From: Archegozetes longisetosus
Lineage: Eukaryota > Arthropoda > Arachnida > Sarcoptiformes > Trhypochthoniidae
Assembly: GCA_018873245.2 (NCBI GenBank)
Contig: JAEMBT020000006.1
Coordinates: 7,461,855-7,525,854 of the forward strand
Direction: 5' to 3'
Length of the DNA stretch: 64,000 bases
Part shown: positions 34,822-61,368 of the stretch, one piece after another
Layout of the letters: the number at the start of each line of letters is the position of its first letter
Position numbering within the stretch: the stretch's first letter is position 1
The notes under the pieces: model-generated
Databases searched by the model: none
What the model was told of the DNA's origin: nothing
Seen by the model: the letters and a program-made list of their open reading frames with translations, nothing else
Position numbers and translations under genes: made by a program

Positions 34822-37800
34822 TTAAGTTCTTCTATAGCCAGCTAGCTTCCGCTTCTTCAGTACTTTACTCTTATTGTGTTTGTCTATCTTACGTTTGGCA
34901 CTTCTCACCGTATCGTTTACGAACTGAAAAATAGAAAAAAAACTCAATAAAACAAATATCAAAGTGAATTGATTGAACTACTCGAACCTCAACCGCTTTA
35001 CTTTTCTTCCGTTCTAGTCGCTTGAGTGTCAATTTGGTTCGTGCTCTATTGTAATAATCAGTAAACTTCTCACTACCGACTATACCCTTAATCAGTTGTA
35101 TCACTTGTTTAGTGAGAACCGAAAGTTCACTTTCTTCGTTATTATCTGCTTTAATCGCAATATCTTCTCTACAAAGAAAAGGCAAAAAATTAGGTAAATA
35201 GTTCTCCAATCGTTCACTTCCTAGTTCTACAGCAACGGCAGCCATCCATTTGAAGACACAAATACGCTTTTTCGTCAAATTTGAATTACTTTTCAGTTCA
35301 TATTTGACTTCAAATATCAGTTTGTTCGTCAACCATTTTAAAGTTAAAACACTTTGATTTTCAGTTGAAGCATGAATTATAACCCTTGCGATGTACACTA
35401 AATTTTTAATCAGTTGATCACTTAATGCTTCAGCTTCATAGATATCGCGAAATATCAAACAAAACTTTGAACTCAATTGTTTCAGTTTCTCATTAGTGTT
35501 GTTCAATAGATACTCATCACTTTCAGACGGGTTACTCAGAGCATAGGATAGACTTTCGACAGAGTACTGGGAAAACAATTGGCCATAAATTTGTGTTGAT
35601 ATGACACGGACCCAAATGTGTGGATGTAATAAATAGAAAGATTGGATATATTCTAAAATTGAATTCATTTCATCGGTCCACCGACTTTTCCTAATAAGTT
35701 CAGAGTCAACTCTGATTAACTTAAGAAATAGGTTCAAATGTTGATATACGAGACTATCACTAATTTTTTCTAAGGCATTGTCTGAGTTTTCTTGAGGAGA
35801 ATATCTATCGGGATCGAGTTGTTGCTTAATAAATGGCAAGCAATTAGAAAGCCTTTGAGTGAATTTTTTCTCTTCCACAGTAATAAATAGTGAGCATAGA
35901 TGAGAGGCTAATTGTCTTTGAAGAGCTCCTTCTTGTTGAAGCCACGGGACTATCATATCATTGAAGATCTTACTCCTATCCTCGTCTGTTATTCGGTGTA
36001 ATAGTTTGACGATTGAATCTGCAACTAGTTTTTTACAATCAGAAGACGATTCGTTGACTAACCTCGAAGACAAGGGAACAAATATGAGACCAACGTTTTG
36101 AGACAAAAACTCATAATTGATCGACGATATGACTGATTTGAGTAGATTGACAGCAGACTGACGACCGGTCACTTTTTCGTATTCGAGGTGATGAATGAAA
36201 AAATTCATTTGTTTTTTCAATCTATTTTCGTGTGGATATTCTGTCAGGTATTTGATACACAATTGAAGACAATTGTCACGAATGTGATCGATTTCAGATA
36301 TAATCGACATTTCGGCTAATTTTTTCATGATTCGATTCAAATCTGGAGAGCTATATCTTCGCGAAAGAATAGATTTCAATAATACAAAAGCAGTCGATTG
36401 CCTGGAGTCATCGTGAAGATCTTGGTCCACATAAGACAGTAGAACAGCCATTTGGTCGTCAGTTATCTTCACGTCAAACCTATCTTTAATGAACAAACTT
36501 ATCGTTTTGAAGCATAGCAGAACCAGTTGAACGTTTTCCTTATCATTCATACCAAGACCTGCATATTTGTGAAGCAACACAAAAATCTTATTCTTAATTT
36601 TTTCTGATTCTCTTGTCAAAGATGGCAATAATGAAAATTTAGTGTAGAGAGAGTAAAGACATTGGAGTGAAACAGTAGTAAGCTTTGGATCTTTAGATTC
36701 TAATGAATTGTTCAATAATGAAACATAAGGATCGAGAAGTGATAGGTGTTGGTCGTTTGAAGATTGCATTCTGTTTTGCTTGATCAAGGCTTGGAAACAG
36801 TTGAGCGCAAATTCAACAATAATGTGCGCATTCGATGTCGAGTTTATTTTGACAACTTTTTCAACTCTATGAAAAGCTTCTTTTGAAATCAAATACGAAT
36901 CAGGTTTCACTATTTTCCTTTTGACTTGTTTTTCTTTTTTATCTTCGCGAGTTTTCAGCTGCATATCAGGAATAACATCATTGATGATACCATAAATGAA
37001 GAGCAGAATTGTTTTTTCGTCCAGTCCTTTGTTAGCGATCAATCCCTGTCCAATTTTGCTAAGGCTTTGAGACACTTTTCTCACAACTTTATGGCTATGA
37101 GCCTCTAACAGAATAGTTTTTAAGGGCATAATCAGTTGAACCAAAGAGTTTTGAGAAACAAAACGTCCAACAATTTGATAGATATCATAGCTTTTGCATT
37201 TTCGCGCTTCTTTCAACTTAGAAGTAATCTGAGAAACATCTTTTTCTTCAGCCAGATTTCCAAAGAGTTCTAAATTGCAAATTTCAACCAAAGAGTCTAA
37301 ACAGTTATCTAAATCGCCAGAATGCAATTGTGGTATCAAATGAGATAGAACAACATGAACTGTGTATATGAAAACATGTCTTTGATATCCTTTGCTTAAG
37401 GTGGCACGCATTTCATTTAGTGCGTACTTGAAATAATGTGGTCCTAAGCTTTCCATCACTTTCACTAATGTATTTCTAGCTGATTCTCTAATACTTTGCG
37501 TTCTTGACTGTAAGAATTGGCACAACCGAAGAAAGACACTCGGAAGGTTCGACTTCAATATTTGCTCGCTTGAATTCATTGACTTCAATAACTTGATAAT
37601 TGCCAATGCAATCGGAGCCCTTTGGATGTCGTCATCCTCTGGAAACTCATTCTTCAATGAATCACACGCGAAGTCGACGTGAGATTTTTGATGTAAACAC
37701 TTGTGAAGAAGAGGCAGAAGAGACTTGAAAGTTGAATCGTATATTTTAGTTACTGAGGATTTCAATTCACTTCTAGTACTATCATTATGTTCTAATTCCT

Positions 37801-40800
37801 CTTTTGAATCTGATATGATTTTATCTTCCATATCTTGTTCGTCCTCTTGTTTGTTCACTTGTTTCTCTTCTTTGCCCTCTTCTTCGTCTTCTTCTCTGTC
37901 TTCTTCTTCACTCTGTTCACTCTTTTCTTCGTTATTCAATGAGTTATCATTGAATGGAAGAGAGTTACCGAACGAAAAGTTATCAAGAATTGAGGAAATG
38001 ATTTTAATATTAATTTTTTGATCGCCTTTTTGCATAATTAATAGCTTGATATAATGTTTCAAGAGTGATTCGTATTTAGACCATTGAATGTATTTACAGA
38101 AAGCTCCGAGTGCTTCAATCGATGCATTCAATAGAGATGTCTGTTTAGTGTATTGAACATCAATCAAAAAACTTGAAGTTAACGGAAGTAAGAAATCCAC
38201 AAAAACTCGATTTGAAAAACTCTTCAGTAAATCATCATTTCTAGCTAATCGCGATAGGGCTCGAGATCTTCTGTGTAACTGAATGTGCTTTATGTTGAGC
38301 CAGAAATCGATTTCTTGATCTTCTTTATTGGAAAGTGAAGCTAATTGTTGGAGAATTGGATGTTTGTGACCACAATGTTCAATGAGTGAAAACAATATTT
38401 CAATGAATTCATGCCTCACTGTTTCAGATTTGTGTTTAAAGCCTTTATGTATTTGGTTGAACAAAAGCATTTTAATGGCAAACCTATTGAACAATTCGTT
38501 CTGATCGGATTGGCCAAATTTGGCTATTAAATTTTTGATAGTGTGCGAGGCTGCCTCCCGAATAGCCATGTCTTCAATCGATCGAATAAAATACGTGCAA
38601 TTGTGTATGATTATGGAAATAAAATCTGGATCTAATTCACTAAGACAAGTCGATTCAATTCCAGAGTTAATAGCTTTAAACCCTTCAAGTCGTTTGTTGA
38701 AATCTGGTTCTTCTGGAAATCTAGGGTTAAACGCATTGATCTTTGAGATGACATCTGTTACCATTGATAGTTTACTGTCGATTTGACCCAAAATTTTCAA
38801 AGTACAACAGAGTTCTGAACGCGATATCGTGTTAGAAATCAGTTCAAACAATGGTATTAATGATCGGAAAGTATGTCTAACTTGTTCCACGTTCAAGTGC
38901 TTTACTAATTGTGATAAGGCTTTCATTGTCTGTAATTCTTTCTGTTCTTCATTTTTGTTGGCATTAACAGAAAAAACCAATAAACCAATGAGTGCTTTGC
39001 ATTCTTCCGAATTAGTCACAAAAGCACTCAATTGAGAGAGAACATTAAGTTCCTGCAAACTGAATCCAGAGATCCTTTTTGCTACCTTGGCTTTATTATT
39101 GGTTTGAGTTTTGTTGGATTGAAAGTTAGAACGGATTCGGTTTAATATTTGAGAAGTAAACGGAAGGAGTAAAGTACTGCCAAAATTGATGTCCGAAACT
39201 TGATTTACGGAATTATCATCTAATAATAAATTGGTGTCATTTATTTCAATAGCAGGTATACTGATGTCTTCTTCATTAACTGGAGAAAAGTTTTCATAGG
39301 TTAGAAGATTCTCGATTATATCAGTAACAACTGCAATCACTGATGTATGAGCTTTTGGATTGGAATATAATTTCACAATACTATGAATAGGTGTTAGAAA
39401 TTTGTCTGAAGGATGACTTTTACTAAACAAAACGAAATAACGTGGATTTTTACTCAAACACACAAACAGTCCCAATAAAGGAGAAGGTGATGCGAGACTT
39501 TCTGTATCCAGATTTGGTAACATTGGCCAAATTAGACTCTCAAATAAGGCATCAATTTCTACACTAGAATACGCGTAATTGTCAAACAATTCAAAAAAGT
39601 TCTTCGTTACTTTGAAACAGTTTGAACGAATAGCTTTCAATCGAGATATTGAGTAATCTTTGATTAGTTGACGATTAGATGTGGACAATAGACAAGTGAC
39701 TAAAGTGGAGGCTACTATAATTACTTTATAAATATATGAAGTAATTTGTTTAGAGTTGTTGCCAAAATGTTTCATAACAAACTGCAGTGTTGTAATTAAG
39801 GCTTGGAACTGACGCAAAGGAATGAATTTGTCGATTTTTACTTCACGCTCAATTGATTGATGAACAGTCTTGTAGTCCTCTCGAACAAATTCTATTATCG
39901 GAGCAAAAATAAAATCCATAAACAAATTCAGTTCCTTTTGGTTGAAAGCAGACAAAACTTTTAGAATTATCGATCGCCGAAAATCTGAACTGCTCTTTCC
40001 GTGTCTTTTAGTCCCGCTGGTTGATATCATTTTTCCGTATAATATTCGCATCAGAAGTGGTACCACATTAGGCCGATGCTCATTATGTAATACATTGTCA
40101 TCACTTTCAGAATTGATTATAAATGAATGAATTTCTGTTTTAAAAGTTTTCTCGTCTATAAGTCTTAGAAAGTTATCGCGATATTGGCTTAAATATGGGT
40201 AATTATATGTCAAAATGCAATTGAATGAGTTCTTTTGCACTTCAGAATCAGGAGAACTCAACAAATTCAAGTAGAGCTCTAAAAGCTCTGGTTCGCGGAA
40301 TAAAGCCTTTGGATTTTTGAACTTTGAGAAAACTGCCAAATAACTAAAGAGTGTTTTCCAAAGTACGCGTCGACCCACTGATGGCTTCTTTACTTCAGAA
40401 CTATTTTCATTAGTTTCCTGTTCAGAAGGGTCGACTTCCATTGCGTCATCATTGGTTTCGTCTTCAATACCGATATTTTCCCACGAATTACTTCCAAAAA
40501 TAAAATGAACATTCATTTCATCGTGAATAAAATTGAAGAATATGTCAATAAATTGACGATTTCGCGGTTCAACCACTTCAGCAAACATATCAAGAGTCTT
40601 GAGGAGTAGAATTCTATGATTAGCAAAATCAGGTCTATTAGAGGTATAGTCGACCACTGAATTTGAAGTATTAAAATCAGACTGAAGGTAATTTGCAACA
40701 TTCGTCTGATAAATATTTGGAATGAATTTTTCGTTAGAATAAATCTGAGCAGTTGTTTGTTCCAAGTGAGAAAATAACAACTCCAAAAAATATTTCTTAT

Positions 40801-43033
40801 TCTGACAGCCCTTAGCGTAGCCTTCGATAAGCTTCTGAATCGGTTGCCATAATAGAGAGAAGTTTTCGTAAAGAGCTCCTAGTAAGTAATGAATTGGCAT
40901 GTACTCGAAGCTGAGGCCACCAGAAGTGGTTAATGGAATAGATTGTTGAACAAAAGAAAAGTCTAAATTGTGAAGAAATTTAATTTTTTCTCGATATTCA
41001 TGTAAGTTAGCAGGTATGGATTCGGCATTAAGACAAATGTTGAATATTGTAGATTTTGTAGGACTGATTTGCTCAGATGGAGGTAAAGGAGGATCAAATA
41101 GAGTCAATATGTGTAATGTTAAGAGTCTTTTAGTTTTACAAAATGATGACAAATTTTTCTCTAATGAGTCGCTATAAATAAGTTCCAATAGACTCAGATC
41201 TAAAACATTGGTCTCACGAATGTCTTTGTTGAAAGTCAAGTATAAGTCCAAGGCTTGAAGAACATCAGTGTTTGATGGATAAGATTTGATTAATTGGATA
41301 AGAAATTTTTCAGTATACTCGTGAATAGGTGGTTCTCCGCCTTTCAATATAATTAAGGCAATAATTGACTCGACGAGTATATATCCCAACCATGGATCTT
41401 CATCATAGCTTTTCTTAAATCTAGATTCAATACCTATAACAGTGTTAGCAATAGTTTCGCTCATTTCCTTCTCATTATTTATTGGGAGTAAATGAGGCAA
41501 ACATATGAGTGAACACCATATCAGCTTCAAGTCATCCGTTTTACTGATAACGTCCAACAAAATAGAGCTCATGTTTTCACTAAACTTCAAGACATACTTT
41601 GAGATCGATGCAATATTAGTACCAAATATAGGACGCGGACGTTTGGTTAGAATCAGTTGAGTCAAAAATTTAATTGACATAAGAAACTGATCAGATTTGA
41701 TGGAATCACTTTGAAGATATTTGGAGCAATACAACAAAACTGACGGCAAAATATTTCTCTCGAATGTCACACAATCGAAAATGGTTTTCGTGAACTCAAA
41801 CACTTGTGTGATTGATAGACAATTAGAGAAATAGACACTATTATTAATTAACTGAATGTCTTGCGCAGAAAGATATTGGAAGTTATGGAATAGGAGCCAA
41901 TGAAGCGAATTCAGAATACAATTCTTATCAGCTTCATCTAATGAAGAATTGACCAAATAATTGACGAGATGATGTGTCACTTTTGATGGGTTCTTGACCA
42001 ATTGGCATTTCTTGAAACCAATAACTAATTGCAAATGACACACTATTTTCTTGATTGCAACATTACTAGAGTTCGGGTCAATTAAGAGTATTTGCCAAAT
42101 TAAATCTGATGTGTCTTTTGAAACGTAATCAATCAATAACTCAAACATGCGACGAATTGCTTCATCCAAATGATCGTTTTCTATCACCAAATATTTTTCA
42201 AATAACAAACATAGAAAAGCATTGGCACAACTATGCAACTGATTACCAACACCTTTGACTGTCTCGAACAGTACATGTCCGACACCTTCAGCTAAATTCT
42301 TGTCTTTGATAACACTTTTAAATATGACATCAATTACACTACTTTTGTTTTGCGCTTTTCTTACTAGAAATGAAAACGATTCTGAGGCGAATTTGCGGAC
42401 GTAGTCTCTTCTTGATGTCAACAAACTTGAAAACAACACATAATTATCACTAAAATCTTTGATTATATATCTCCACAAATATTTAAACAGAAATGTCAGA
42501 CAAACGAACGTGTTTTCTATCAATTCTGTATCTGTTGTGCTCAACAGATCGACTAAACATGAAAATATTTGACTGAAATATGGGTAAAAATCTGACTGAA
42601 GATCGCGAGCCAGCGATACAGTCAAATCCAACACTACATTTTGAGCCCGATTTTCTTTGCGCTTCAAGTTTTCGATTAAGATGTTCACCAATTCATCCTT
42701 TCGATGAACTATTTGCGGCAAACTTTTAATCGTTATCTCATTGCCAATCGAGTGACGCAAGTGATCAAAATCTTGAGTACAGTTGAGGTCATGCCATTTG
42801 TCGATAGTTTGTGCGAAGTGTGTTATCTCTTCATCTGTTGTTTCTGAAGTCCTTTTCAAGTGATGCAAAGTGGAGACATTGATTTTAGACAAGCGATCGT
42901 TAAATGATTCGAACTATAAGTGAATTAGATTAATAAGTGAAGTGATATTTGACATAATGAAAATTTAAATGAATAAAAATTGAGTTACCTTGAAAGTGTT
43001 GTCCAGTTTGTGAGAAACGGGTTTGTTCTTCAT
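34822..43033 (-). CDS. UTP20 homologue, small-subunit processome component
   Basis: UTP20 is a giant helical-repeat scaffold of the nucleolar U3 (SSU) processome, needed for 18S rRNA maturation. Three exons give 2690 residues: 43033-42989 (MKNKPVSHKLDNTFK, near-identical to the vertebrate N-terminus), 42913-34988, and 34923-34822. Both introns are GT-AG, phase 0 and tiny (75 and 64 bp). The body is leucine-rich alpha-helical repeats throughout, with an acidic Glu/Asp segment at about residues 1671-1721 and a lysine/arginine-rich tail (KHNKSKVLKKRKLAGYRR) typical of the family. Length is close to human UTP20 (about 2785). Exon 2 is 7926 bp without interruption, striking because vertebrate UTP20 has dozens of exons. 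Codon 22 is followed by TTG, so the true start is the exon 1 ATG. A CACGTG E-box lies about 100 bp upstream. Confidence 0.95.
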
Positions 43034-43134
43034 TGTTGAATGTTATTTAAATAAACAAAACTATTAAATAAAAGCAATAGAATTAAGACATATAATTTTT
43101 AGTTGAATCAAAAATGTTACTAAACACCGAATCT

Positions 43135-43140
43135 CACGTG
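43135..43140. promoter_or_regulatory. E-box CACGTG upstream of UTP20
   Basis: A canonical Myc/Max-type E-box 102 bp upstream of the UTP20 ATG, with a second E-box-like CACATG at 43150-43155. Ribosome-biogenesis genes in animals are common Myc targets through this motif. A single 6-bp site is weak evidence on its own. Confidence 0.4.
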
Positions 43141-43720
43141 TAACGTCTCACATGTGCTTTAAAAAACAAACTCTGACTGTAGTGACATCTATTCCAAATC
43201 TGTTCAAATATGTTTACGTTGAATTTCATTTCTAATCCATTAAAACTACTGATAACTTAGTATAAGTTTATTCAATTGATGTACATGGTACTTTACAGTA
43301 TTTTAAATTTCTGTTGATCACATATGAGGCATTCAAAATTTTCGATTTATTACACCGAGTTATTACGGGAGATGATACTCACCAATAATATATTGTAAGT
43401 TAGAGTTTAGAGTTCGACTTAAGTTCAACCTTAGTTGCATCTTCAACAATTGTTACACCGTTGTCAACTGTGTTGCCCAGGGTTGATAGTTAGAAATTTG
43501 TTAGGCTTTTTCCAATTTTTTTTATTAATAAACATGAAAACATAGACAAAACTATATAAGTTTGAAATTAGAATTTATACATCCAAAAGACTTAGACCTT
43601 AGGATCCAATTTTTGATGTTTTATGTTTGGTCTCTAAGAGCCGACTCTCAGTAAGAAAAATAAGACTTTATTTTATATAGTCAAATACGCTATGGTTTAT
43701 GTCATGTCTTATAATATATA

Positions 43721-44296
43721 GGGTGACAATTTGTATCCCAACGATTTTAGAGGGGCATAAGTATTTTATTATTAAAGATATTTTACTAAAATGTAAATCA
43801 AATTAAAGCGAAACAATTATATATTTTTTAATAATAAAGAAATTGGCCCTCATCTTTAATACAGTCCACAATTCTGGATTGTAAAGACTGGTAGACAAGT
43901 AACAATAACTCTATTATTATTGATTTGATTCATTTCTCTTCTAATGTATTGTTTTAAGTGTTCAATATCTCTGATCTCAATTGTATAAACTGTTTTTGAG
44001 ATATCTCAACAAAAAATAGTCACAATTAGTAATGTCTGGAGGACGGACTGGCTAGGGATATGAACCACCAGCGCCACTAATCAATTGGTAGAGTTCACTG
44101 TTAGAGTAAACCATTTTTATTGGTTTCAAAAATCAAACCATTTCATAGAATCAAATGCATCGAAATTGAATTTATTTGTATGACGTCAGAAAAAATATAA
44201 TTCTTTTTCTTTAATTTGATGTACTTTTTAGCTGAAGATCTTAGCTAGTAAAAAAGTTATACAGCTTTAAAATCGTTGGGATATGAATTGTCACCC
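43721..44296. mobile_element. Non-autonomous DNA transposon (MITE-like), 576 bp
   Basis: Both ends start GGGTGACAATT and continue as inverted copies, with TATCCCAACGATTTTA shared and similarity traceable to about 110-130 bp inward. The element is bounded by the direct repeat AATATATA (43713-43720 and 44297-44304), an apparent 8-bp target duplication, although AT-rich context weakens that. No internal ORF. Its termini differ from those of the element at 2527, so it is a separate family. hAT, P or Merlin origin are possible. Confidence 0.7.
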
Positions 44297-44304
44297 AATA
44301 TATA

Positions 44305-47300
44305 TATGAGTAATGTGACATTGAAAAAATAAAGGTATTTGATAACTTGGTACTAGTTTGAAAGTTCACTCTATAAAATATGCGAAATCTCGATTCAAAT
44401 TATTTAAGGTTTACACCACTGCGTAACACAATAGTGTCTCACGCTAACACTAAAGCTTAAATTCTATGGATGAGTTCGACTTAAGGACATAGGTTCTCAA
44501 AATGACTTTAGGTATGAATTTTTCAGAAGTAATATTTCAAAACGGATATCGCTTACGTTGATCACTTTTTTTTGGTAAAACTCAGTGCGTCAAACACTCC
44601 ATTACACTATCACATGTCTAACTATTACCAAAAAATATTAATAAAACTCTAGGATAAAATAGTGGTTAGTATAACATTAGTTTGAATAAATTATAAACGT
44701 TAGGCAATCATATTAATATAATATTAGGCACTAAACTTTAAGAGCAATCGTATGAATTTGATATAGAAATATTTTATTTTTTTTCAAATGACCTTTCTTT
44801 CACATGAAAATTTAATAAAATATTTGACCTTAATTGATAAAATGAATTTAAACTTATAACAATTATATTATATAGGGAATTATTAGATTGTATGATTATT
44901 ATACATTAAAAATAATACTGTGTAATATTGTATGATTTTACGAATCCTGTTCATGTACAGGAAGATGATCGGAATAAATTATGACACATTTCAAAACTTA
45001 TAACTCGACAAATGCAGAATTTATCAGACAAAGTTAATCAGATAAGCATTATTTGATATATTATTCATTAATATGAGTTTTGTGTTCTACAAATCCTAAG
45101 CTTTCAAAACCCGTTAGAATTTACCTGACGAATCCTCTGTAATTTAAGTAATTCAGTCAAGTTCAAGCTGCGCACTCTTTTTCATACCTGTTCTTCAGAT
45201 TATACTTAGCTTTGCTTACAGCTATAAATAAATAAATAAGTCTTTCAAACTTTACTGAACTGAAAGTTCATAGCTGTAGCATAAAATTATAACTTGTTGA
45301 ATTACAAGATAAGAAAAGGATATAAAGAAAAAAATGAGAGAGATTTATCCAATTAAGAGCTAAAGTTTGAAAATGGACATTTATTTAAGGGTATATCAAC
45401 ACACTTTTTATTGATCTATTTATTCGTTGTTCGACATATCAGTGTAATTTATATAATGACTATAGTTGAACACCGATATTGTAAGATATTTAGGTTAAAA
45501 AATCACAAGTGCTCCAAAATACAACAATTCAAGTAAACGCATTCGGAAAAATCTGTAGCTTTTCTTATTAATTATTAATTAGAAACTATTAATTATTTTT
45601 GTGGCAATTTTGTGTTTAGCAATAAATTTATAATAGTATTAGTGTGATTTTCGTTTATACGAATGTGTGCTTTGAATTTATATTTGTTAACACAATTATG
45701 GTCTGTATTTGCTAATGCTGTACAAGAATAAAGGTGTAGGTGATTGAACATTTTCATGATTCTTAAACATATAGTCATGTAAGCATTGAACATTTTCATG
45801 ATTCTTGTACATATAATTATGTAAGCATTACAACATTTAGAGTTTAGTCATAACTTTCATAATCAGTTTAAGGCAATCACAATTTCAAACTTCAGTTTTA
45901 ATTCATATGACAAACATTAGAAACTCTTTGTTCAACAAGGATCTCAACTCTATTTTACTTTGATTTTAAGATTAAAAGGAAAGTTAGGAAAATAATTTAA
46001 AGTCAATCTTCGTTATTAAAGTTGATCACAAAATTCTTAGAACTTAAGTTATATGTATTCAAATGTGATACTAATTGTTGAATTTACCAAATTCAAGAAC
46101 AAATAATAAACAATTGAAATATACTGGATGATTTAGAGAAAACTTTTCTATACAGCATTTTTTCATTATTCACAGCGATATTGAATGGAAGCAAAATTAA
46201 ACTATTCATCAGAACAAACCTCATCTTTTTAGTAAGTCTTACGAAATTGGGTTAAAATGACATAGGTTCAACTTTATAACCAGAAAACAATCATTAAATA
46301 CATAAACAAACAGAAAATGAAATTTAAATATAAGTGTCATATATATATATTATGGAGAAATATAATTGATTTTTAGATGATTTGATAGTATACTCAGAAT
46401 GATTAGAATACTTTACAATCGTATTCGGATTTGATTGAGCTTATCTACACTAGTATTAAATCAAACTGATTCTAGAACACAACATGAATGAAAAATTACA
46501 CAAAAGTTAATGTGATTAGAAGTAGAATAAGTTATTAATTTTAAAATTTGAAATACTATCTTCACAAAAAGCATTTGAGAGGTGTTAATGAAAGAATTAA
46601 AAACACACTGAAGATATTCAGAGAGACAAATTGAGAGCTAATGGGCTTTGAATAAATTTAACTTCATACAAACATCTTATTCGAAGAATAAAAAATCTAA
46701 CTGAATATCTAGCTCATTTCAAAAATGATGGAATGATGAATAATGGAATGACTGATGAACAATCTTCAAACTTAATACCAAATTAGAGTGAATTTGAGTG
46801 AAATTGAATTAGAAGAGAAAGTGAGATATGGAGTTTGTTGATAGTAATAAAAGTAAACTTGCAACTATTAGAATAGAGTGGGACTGTTTGATTTCCATAA
46901 ACTCGACCGACTCTGAGACTAGAAGCTTTTCAATATAACAGTGATTCGAAACTGTTACCCAAGAGAGAAATTAGGTGAGGAATCGGTTAATTTAGTTCTT
47001 GAGTATTCAATTAGAGAAAATGCATTAGTGACTTTCCATTTAATTAAGTGAAAAACTTGTTCCACTTAACTAGCCTGAGTACTTTGACAAAAAATATTGT
47101 TTTATCAGTTTAATTATTTTGTGAACCGAGAACTAAATCAAAAATCAGGCACTTTTCACGCTTTAGATCAAGTCTGAAATTTCGAAATTGTATATTGTGT
47201 TCTACATAATAGAGTTTCTTTACAGTCATTTGACGCATCGCAAGTTTTCTATAAGTTGAAGAGGTTAGCTTTGGGCTTATTTAAGATAGGCATGCACTAA

Positions 47301-48224
47301 GAAGATAATACTTTTGTGGTATCGATCTAACTGCTCATCGAAATAAATTGCATCTATGAAGACAGAAACATGTAAAAGTTAAGAATTCAGTCACATTCTT
47401 TAGTTTAAGAAAGAATTTGAAATACATAGAAGCATATATTCAGTTTTTCTAGTTTTATGATTTTTTCTATTTTGTTCATCTTTTCTATTTGATTGACTTT
47501 TGTTATTTTTCTTTATAAAAGCGTGAATATTTTAAAAGGCTATAGAGATGAGAGTAGAAAATGCTAGGTTTATCTCTTAAAATAAATATCTCACCTGTGA
47601 GGTCTTAAAGGAATATTGAAGAGCAGAGTTAAGAATTTGCATTGAACGTCAGTGTAATCAAGTTAAAGAATCACTCAAATACATTCTTATTGAGATGCGA
47701 ACAAAATATTAGATTCTAAGCCTAGCTTTTACTTAATTTGACTGATCATCAAACTGAATGAAGGTTTATATATATTTTCATATTTCTATATTACACTCCT
47801 TTAATGATAGCATTAAGTTTGCTAACTATTGTAAAAATACATGAGTTAAAAACTTTCAAATCTGATAGAGAATAAGTGCTACAAATTGTGCAAATGTTGT
47901 AAGAAAGGAAGTTCAAACCGTGGCTAAAAAAGGCTTAATATCTATTTTTATTCGGATGTGCTCAATACTCGAGAACAGCTATTGTGCTCAACACAATCAT
48001 TATATACGATGAGCACAGAATCTCTCCATTATTTTGGACTTTTATACATTAACTCCATGTTTGATTGAAAAGCCGATTTTGTTGTCAGAAAAAGTTGCCA
48101 AACCAAATTCAGACTAATTTGGTCGAAAAACATTGTCAAACCAAATTCAGACCATATTCGAAAATGATGAAAATTGTTTTAAAAGTTTGAAGCAGTACTT
48201 AAGAATATAAGATCTTGTGATCAG
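44305..48224. other. Intergenic between UTP20 and SK
   Basis: No gene supported. It contains a 42-bp tandem duplication (45744-45827), a repeated CCAAATTCAGAC block (near 48100-48148), and a minus-strand AATAAA at 47947-47952, 273 bp past the SK stop, as a plausible poly(A) signal. Confidence 0.5.
45744..45827. repeat. 42-bp tandem duplication
   Basis: Two adjacent 42-bp copies differ at only a few positions, starting TTGAACATTTTCATGATTCTT in each. Recent local duplication. Confidence 0.85.

Positions 48225-61368
<13,144 letters not shown>

Noticed and set aside
36926-40130. Several plus-strand ORFs of 60-98 codons
   Set aside because: They are antisense shadows of the UTP20 giant exon; for example the Ser-rich one at 37725-38021 mirrors the acidic segment.
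42870-42892. UTP20 start at the TTG (position 42892)
   Set aside because: The frame extends upstream to a splice acceptor and joins a first exon with the conserved MKNKPVSHK start.
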